DNA of 11,657 nt, taken from Gammaproteobacteria bacterium. GTDB lineage: Bacteria; Pseudomonadota; Alphaproteobacteria; UBA828. The notes under the pieces are model-generated. The model was not told where the DNA came from, did no database searches, and was given only the letters and a program-made list of their open reading frames with translations. Shown piece after piece: positions 7,269-11,657 of this stretch (its first letter is position 1; each line of letters starts with the position of its first letter). The DNA is taken from assembly GCA_002714015.1 (NCBI GenBank), contig PAWF01000008.1, forward strand, positions 37,181 to 48,837, in the 5' to 3' direction. A program made the translations under genes and the position numbers.

Positions 7269-8354
7269 ATGACAAAAACAGAAAAAAAAAGTAATTCTAC
7301 CAATTTTACAATTGAAATAGCAAGCCAACACAGGTTTGATACTAATAAATTGTGTAAATGGATGACTGAAAATGTTGCCGGGTTCTCGCCGCCAATAGAA
7401 ATAAGTCAATTTGAAAATGGCATGTCTAATCCTTCTTTCTTAATTTCTGGGCGGTCAGACAAAAATTTTGTTCTAAGAAAGAAACCACCAGGAAAATTGC
7501 TTCCGTCAGCCCATGCTGTCGATAGAGAACATGCAATAATGGATGCATTAAAGCATTCTGATGTCCCGGTACCTAAAATGTATGCTTTCTGCTCCGACAA
7601 AGATGTAATTGGGACTGAGTTTTTTGTGATGGAACACATTATGGGACGGGTATTTGATGATGTCTCACTTCCGGGCCTTTCTAAAGAAGAGAGATCAGCA
7701 ATATACAAATCTATGGGGATAACCCTCGCTAAGCTTCATTCAGTGAATTTTAAATGTGTAGGACTTGAAAGTTATGGCAGGGTTGGTGGTTATTTGTCCC
7801 GACAAGTTAAGCGTTGGTCGGATCAATATCGAGCCTCACAAACTGAAAAAGTCGATTCAATGGAGCAATTAATGGCTTGGCTACCAACAGCAATACCATC
7901 AAATGAACAAACTACAATTGCACATGGTGATTTTCGTCTCGGCAATTTAATTATTCATGAGAATAAACCTGAAGTTGTTGCAGTTCTGGATTGGGAGCTC
8001 TCTACACTTGGAGATCCATTATCTGACCTTGCCTATAACTGTCTTGCATATCATTGGCCCCAACAAGCCTTTAATGCACATCGAGTTCTTGGAGAAAATG
8101 CTGAAGGTGTTCCAACAGAATTAGAATATCTAAAATTGTACTGTAACCAAACAGGCAGGGAAGCCATCAATGACTGGACATTTTATCTAGTTCTGTCCAT
8201 GTTCCGAGCTGCAGCTATTATACAAGGAGTTTATTTCCGAGGAACCCAGGGTAATGCTCCAACAAAAAAGGCCTTGCTGCGAAGAGACCTAGCTCGCCAA
8301 TTAGCAGATAAAGCATGGTCTATGGTAAAACATGAGCGCTTAAATAGGAGTTAA
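7269..8354 (+). CDS. APH-fold kinase of the ACAD10/ACAD11 N-terminal type (LvaA-like)
   Basis: A 361-residue kinase of the aminoglycoside phosphotransferase/choline kinase fold. The nucleotide-binding loop is [12 protein letters not shown] (48-59), followed by [14 protein letters not shown] (69-82) and the REH helix (86-88). The catalytic loop is [10 protein letters not shown] (219-228, with D221 and N226), and the metal-binding DWE is at 241-243. The C-terminal stretch [14 protein letters not shown] (312-325) is typical of the branch that accompanies acyl-CoA dehydrogenases rather than of antibiotic kinases. In the known members of this branch (LvaA of Pseudomonas putida, animal ACAD10/11), the kinase phosphorylates the hydroxyl of 4-hydroxyacyl-CoA. 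The dehydrogenase gene follows after 4 bp, so the two are almost certainly co-translated and likely work in sequence. An antibiotic-resistance role is unlikely. The fifth codon starts an A9 run (7282-7290), which may be prone to slippage. Confidence 0.9.
   Translation: MTKTEKKSNSTNFTIEIASQHRFDTNKLCKWMTENVAGFSPPIEISQFENGMSNPSFLISGRSDKNFVLRKKPPGKLLPSAHAVDREHAIMDALKHSDVPVPKMYAFCSDKDVIGTEFFVMEHIMGRVFDDVSLPGLSKEERSAIYKSMGITLAKLHSVNFKCVGLESYGRVGGYLSRQVKRWSDQYRASQTEKVDSMEQLMAWLPTAIPSNEQTTIAHGDFRLGNLIIHENKPEVVAVLDWELSTLGDPLSDLAYNCLAYHWPQQAFNAHRVLGENAEGVPTELEYLKLYCNQTGREAINDWTFYLVLSMFRAAAIIQGVYFRGTQGNAPTKKALLRRDLARQLADKAWSMVKHERLNRS
8346..8350 (+). promoter_or_regulatory. Ribosome binding site supporting a TTG start
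   Basis: AGGAG lies within the last codons of the kinase gene and 8 nt before the TTG at 8359. No in-frame ATG or GTG lies nearby at a suitable distance, so this site decides the start of the acyl-CoA dehydrogenase and ties its translation to that of the kinase. Confidence 0.7.
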
Positions 8355-8358
8355 GATA

Positions 8359-9651
8359 TTGAACTTTGAGTATAGTGATAAAGCAAAAAAATTACGAGAG
8401 GCAGTATCCTCTTTCATGGCGGAGCATGTTTATCCTAATGAACAGGAAATGCTAGCTCAGTTAGATAAAGATGATCGTTGGCAACCGATCGAAATGGTAG
8501 AATCGCTAAAAGCAAAAGCACGTTCGGAAGGACTGTGGAATCTATTTCTACCAAGCAGTGAATATGGTGCGGGTCTTACCAACCTAGAGTATGCACCATC
8601 CTGCGAAGAAATGGGTCGATCTACATTTGCTTCTGAAATTTTTAACTGCTCGGCACCAGATACTGGAAATATGGAAGTATTGGTTAGATATGGCACAGAA
8701 GAACAAAAAAAATTGTGGTTAAAGCCACTCCTCAATGGAGAGATCCGATCAGCTTTTGCAATGACAGAACTAGAAGTAGCCTCTTCTGATGCAACAAACA
8801 TAGAGACGAGTATTAAGCAAGATGGGGATGAATATATCATAAATGGTAGAAAGTGGTGGACGTCAGGTGCGTTAGACCCAAGATGCAAAATCTTAATTTT
8901 AATGGGTAAATCAGATCCTGATAATAGCGACCGCTATAGACAGCAATCACAAATTCTTGTGCCACTTCCTTCCGAAGGCTTAACAATAAAAAGAATGTTA
9001 CCTGTTTTCGGTTATGACGATGCCCCACATGGCCATGCAGAAATAGTTTTTAACAACGTGAGAGTTCCCAAGACTAATATTTTACTTGGTGAGGGTCGAG
9101 GATTTGAAATAGCACAAGGTAGATTAGGGCCTGGTCGCATTCATCACTGCATGCGTTTGATTGGCTTGGCAGAAAGAGCTTTAGAGCGAATGTGCCGCAG
9201 GACAAAAGATCGAGTAGCTTTTGGTAAACCTATATCACACCATGGAGTTACCCAAGAAAGAATTGCAGAGGCTCGTATTATGATAGAACAGTCAAGACTG
9301 CTTACATTAAAAGCTGCCTATATGATGGATACGGTTGGCAACAAAATTGCAAAGAAAGAAATTGCAATGATAAAAGTTGCTGCACCAAATATGGCCTGTA
9401 AAGTCATTGACTGGGCAATACAAGCTTTTGGTGGTGCTGGCGTAACAGCAGATTACGGTCTTGCAAATGCCTACGCGAAAGCAAGATTATTAAGACTCGC
9501 TGATGGACCAGATGAAGTTCACCGCAACCAAATAGCAAGACTTGAATTAAAACAATACGACAATACCTCAAGCCAGAAAGGCGGAAATGCATTTGTAGCA
9601 CCTATAGATGAAGAGGATGGACTGGCTTCTATCCCACGTTTTATCAGTTAA
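8359..9651 (+). CDS. Acyl-CoA dehydrogenase family protein of the ACAD10/ACAD11 type (LvaC-like)
   Basis: A 430-residue flavoprotein of the acyl-CoA dehydrogenase family, starting at [18 protein letters not shown] is at 111-125, and the flavin-binding segment [15 protein letters not shown] is at 133-147. RVAFGKP (285-291), [11 protein letters not shown] (355-365) and [14 protein letters not shown] (381-394) complete the C-terminal helical domain. The usual YEGT catalytic segment is replaced by ADGP, so Asp382 stands where most family members have the catalytic Glu; this replacement is typical of the ACAD11-like branch. In characterised relatives the protein acts on the phosphorylated 4-hydroxyacyl-CoA made by the kinase and yields an intermediate that enters beta-oxidation. 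The adjacent kinase makes that the best guess, but ordinary acyl-CoA oxidation cannot be excluded. The gene ends 7 bp from the end of the convergent gene. Confidence 0.92.
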   Translation: MNFEYSDKAKKLREAVSSFMAEHVYPNEQEMLAQLDKDDRWQPIEMVESLKAKARSEGLWNLFLPSSEYGAGLTNLEYAPSCEEMGRSTFASEIFNCSAPDTGNMEVLVRYGTEEQKKLWLKPLLNGEIRSAFAMTELEVASSDATNIETSIKQDGDEYIINGRKWWTSGALDPRCKILILMGKSDPDNSDRYRQQSQILVPLPSEGLTIKRMLPVFGYDDAPHGHAEIVFNNVRVPKTNILLGEGRGFEIAQGRLGPGRIHHCMRLIGLAERALERMCRRTKDRVAFGKPISHHGVTQERIAEARIMIEQSRLLTLKAAYMMDTVGNKIAKKEIAMIKVAAPNMACKVIDWAIQAFGGAGVTADYGLANAYAKARLLRLADGPDEVHRNQIARLELKQYDNTSSQKGGNAFVAPIDEEDGLASIPRFIS

Positions 9652-9658
9652 TTGGTGA

Positions 9659-11464
9659 CTAAAACATTTTAGGCTCGTGTTCACGGCATGTTGTGTCAAT
9701 ATTTGAGAGAAGATGGATTAATGGCTTAATCTGCGGAAGCTCATATAAGAAAAAATACTTGCAGGCACTAATTTTACCTTTGTAAAAATCCGCATCTTGG
9801 GTGTCAGGAGACTTCGTGATTTGTTCAAAAGCTACAACTGACTGTTTTAACCACAACCATGAGACCACTATGTGTCCAAGTGCATGCAGGTAAAGTGATG
9901 CATTTGCAAGGGAGTCCGCTTTACGACCATCGTCCCTTGCATCATTGATATTCTTAGTAGCTTTTACTATATCTGAAAGGTATTCCATCAAAGTAGTTGT
10001 AAATGTTTTTAATTCCGACCAAGAAGATGCGTATTCTATATCACTAGTTATATCTTCCATAAGAAAGTTGAATCCCAGACCCTCTTCAATTCGTACTTTT
10101 CTTCCTAATAGATCAATTGCTTGAATACCTGATGTCCCTTCATGAATTGCATTCAACCGATTATCTCGGTATAGCCTCTCCACAGAAAAATCCTTTGTAT
10201 ACCCATATCCACCATGTACTTGTATAGCTAAACTGATGGACTCTTGGCAAAATTCTGCAGGCCATGTTTTTGCGATAGGAGTCAATATCTCCAGCAGAAG
10301 CCCTGCACGATACTTAGTATTTTTTTCTGTAGCTGTTTCAGACTCATCAAGGTATTTTGCACACATAAGACACAAAGCAAGAGCACCCTCTACAAAGGAT
10401 TTTTGTTTTAAAAGCATCCTTCTAACATCTGCATGGTCAATAATAGGAACAGGTGAGTGCTCAGGGTTTCTATTATCAATAGGTCTACCCTGTTTACGGT
10501 CTTTAGCATAATTTAAAGCTTGCATATATGCTGTATAGCCAATCATTGCTCCAGATATACCAACGGCAATTCGAGCCTCATTCATCATATGAAACATACA
10601 GGCGAGACCACCGTGCTTTTCTCCTATTAGATATCCTTCGCAAAAATTTTTCTCTCCAAAATTAAGCAGACAATTTGATATTGCTCTATACCCCATTTTG
10701 TGATTCAGTCCAGCGACACTAACGTCATTAGCTTTACCAAGTGAACCATCTGGATTGACACAAATTTTTGGAACAAGAAATAGTGAAATACCTTTCACGC
10801 CAGGTGGTGCATCAGGAAGTTTGGCAAGAACAAGATGTATAATGTTATCAGAAATATCTTGATCTCCGCCTGATATCCACATCTTATTACCGGACAATAA
10901 ATAGTTTCCATTAGGCTGTGGTTCCGCACGACATTTAATGTCTGCAAGAGAAGATCCTACATCCGGCTCAGACAGACACATTGTGCCGAGAAAACGGCCC
11001 TCATACATGGGTTTCATATAAAGGCGTTTTTGTTCTTCGGTCCCATGAACATCAAGTAGGTTTGCAGCTGCCTTTGTTAACATTAGATAACCAGGTGTTG
11101 CAGCATCAGCGGCTTTAAAAATACCTAAACAGGCCTGCAATAAAATTGCAGGCAACTGCATACCTCCACGATCGTAATCAAGACCAGCTGCTATAAATCC
11201 GGCATCTCTTATAGCGGCAACGCCGCTATGAACAGCTTGTGGCACATAGACCTGACCATTTTTTAAATGAGGCTCTTCTGTGTCTCCTATAGGCGCATTT
11301 GGCCAAAGAACCTCCTCTGCAATCTTTATTGTGACATCTAGAGCTGCCTTTAATGACTCCTCATCATGATCAACAAAACGCTCTCTACTACACAGCTCAG
11401 TTGCTTTGAAAACCTCAAAGATTTGGAATTCCAAGTCACGCCGATTGATAATTACAGATTCCAT
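9659..11464 (-). CDS. Long-type acyl-CoA dehydrogenase (DmdC-like, ~600 residues)
   Basis: A 601-residue acyl-CoA dehydrogenase with an extra C-terminal domain. TMCLSEPDVGSS (161-172) binds the flavin, and KMWISGGDQD (194-203) follows it. GLNHKMGYRAISNC (252-265) is typical of the long branch. DHADVRRML is at 343-351 and VHGGYGYTKDF at 416-426. HEGTSGIQAIDLLGRK (441-456) carries the canonical catalytic base, E442. Residues from about 460 to the end form the additional helical domain. Relatives include DmdC, the 3-methylmercaptopropionyl-CoA dehydrogenase of DMSP breakdown, but many long-type members act on other short or branched acyl-CoAs. No dmdA, dmdB or dmdD is visible, so a DMSP role is not claimed. 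The ATG at 11464 has only a weak GAG site before it, but RRDLEFQIFEVF (8-19) matches the usual family N-terminus. It follows the aminotransferase by 37 bp, probably in one transcript. Confidence 0.93.
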   Translation of the reverse strand: MESVIINRRDLEFQIFEVFKATELCSRERFVDHDEESLKAALDVTIKIAEEVLWPNAPIGDTEEPHLKNGQVYVPQAVHSGVAAIRDAGFIAAGLDYDRGGMQLPAILLQACLGIFKAADAATPGYLMLTKAAANLLDVHGTEEQKRLYMKPMYEGRFLGTMCLSEPDVGSSLADIKCRAEPQPNGNYLLSGNKMWISGGDQDISDNIIHLVLAKLPDAPPGVKGISLFLVPKICVNPDGSLGKANDVSVAGLNHKMGYRAISNCLLNFGEKNFCEGYLIGEKHGGLACMFHMMNEARIAVGISGAMIGYTAYMQALNYAKDRKQGRPIDNRNPEHSPVPIIDHADVRRMLLKQKSFVEGALALCLMCAKYLDESETATEKNTKYRAGLLLEILTPIAKTWPAEFCQESISLAIQVHGGYGYTKDFSVERLYRDNRLNAIHEGTSGIQAIDLLGRKVRIEEGLGFNFLMEDITSDIEYASSWSELKTFTTTLMEYLSDIVKATKNINDARDDGRKADSLANASLYLHALGHIVVSWLWLKQSVVAFEQITKSPDTQDADFYKGKISACKYFFLYELPQIKPLIHLLSNIDTTCREHEPKMF

Positions 11465-11501
11465 ATAACACTCAAATCTTGGAAATTAAGTCTAGCCTAA
11501 A

Positions 11502-11657
11502 TCACGGCTTCCATGTCCCTTCCCTAACTAATTCATCTGTTATTCTATCTAGCGCTTTCTTGAATCGACTGAGGGCTTCATCAATTTCATCCTTTGTAAT
11601 TATAAGAGGAGGAGAAAACGAAATAGCAGTTGCTAAAGGTAGGGGTCTAATAATTAA
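11502..11657 (-). CDS. Class III (omega) aminotransferase, C-terminal end only
   Basis: The last 51 codons before a TGA at 11502-11504; the rest lies beyond the right edge. The segment IIRPLPLATAISFSPPLII, then TKDEIDEAL, is the characteristic C-terminal strand and helix of PLP-dependent class III aminotransferases, such as omega-amino acid:pyruvate, GABA and related enzymes. The catalytic lysine and PLP-binding residues are outside the window, so the assignment rests on this end alone and the substrate is unknown. It is the upstream neighbour of the long-type acyl-CoA dehydrogenase on the same strand. Confidence 0.75.
   Translation of the reverse strand, partial: LIIRPLPLATAISFSPPLIITKDEIDEALSRFKKALDRITDELVREGTWKP

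Noticed and set aside
7269..8354. Antibiotic-resistance phosphotransferase
   Set aside because: The fold is shared, but the C-terminal motifs and the 4-bp link to an acyl-CoA dehydrogenase place it in the ACAD10/11-type metabolic branch.
8457..8888. Minus-strand open frame of 143 codons
   Set aside because: It is antisense to the acyl-CoA dehydrogenase, whose motifs are intact along the same stretch; the composition looks like a mirror frame.
9659..11464. Firm assignment as dmdC of DMSP breakdown
   Set aside because: The long acyl-CoA dehydrogenase architecture is shared by several substrate classes, and no other DMSP gene is present.

Overview
The window is wholly protein-coding bacterial DNA, AT-rich by eye (near 40% G+C, not calculated). 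I see no tRNA, rRNA, CRISPR array, insertion sequence or origin. Compact catabolic gene sets, Lys/Asn-rich proteins and families common in free-living bacteria suggest a low-GC proteobacterium, perhaps a marine alphaproteobacterium. That assignment is weak because no taxonomic marker gene is present.

Layout. From 7171 leftwards, on the minus strand, lies an operon of the ATP-dependent hydantoinase/oxoprolinase/acetone carboxylase superfamily. It holds one HyuA-type ATPase subunit (5105-7171) and three tandem, clearly paralogous HyuB-type subunits: 3162-5093, 1179-3059, and 1-1151 (cut by the window edge). From 7269 rightwards, on the plus strand, is a tightly linked pair: an APH-fold kinase (7269-8354) and an acyl-CoA dehydrogenase (8359-9651). 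This pair has the order of the two halves of the animal ACAD10/ACAD11 fusions and resembles bacterial LvaA/LvaC. A 97-bp divergent promoter region separates the two units. A second minus-strand unit converges on the pair: the last 51 codons of a class III aminotransferase (11502-11657), then a ~600-residue acyl-CoA dehydrogenase of the DmdC-like long type (9659-11464).

How they may work together (inference). HyuA/HyuB enzymes use ATP to open or carboxylate poorly reactive carbonyl and cyclic amide substrates. Class III aminotransferases often act on omega-amino acids. Long-type acyl-CoA dehydrogenases and the kinase/dehydrogenase pair feed CoA thioesters, including 4-hydroxyacyl-CoA, into beta-oxidation. 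A route lactam or cyclic imide -> omega-amino acid -> semialdehyde or hydroxy acid -> acyl-CoA would fit, but the substrate cannot be read from the sequence.

The least ordinary points are: one HyuA serving three HyuB paralogues; a hidden 22-codon reading frame before the second HyuB that has a good ribosome binding site and an A8 tract, and would join HyuB by a -1 shift; and the split ACAD11-like kinase/dehydrogenase pair.
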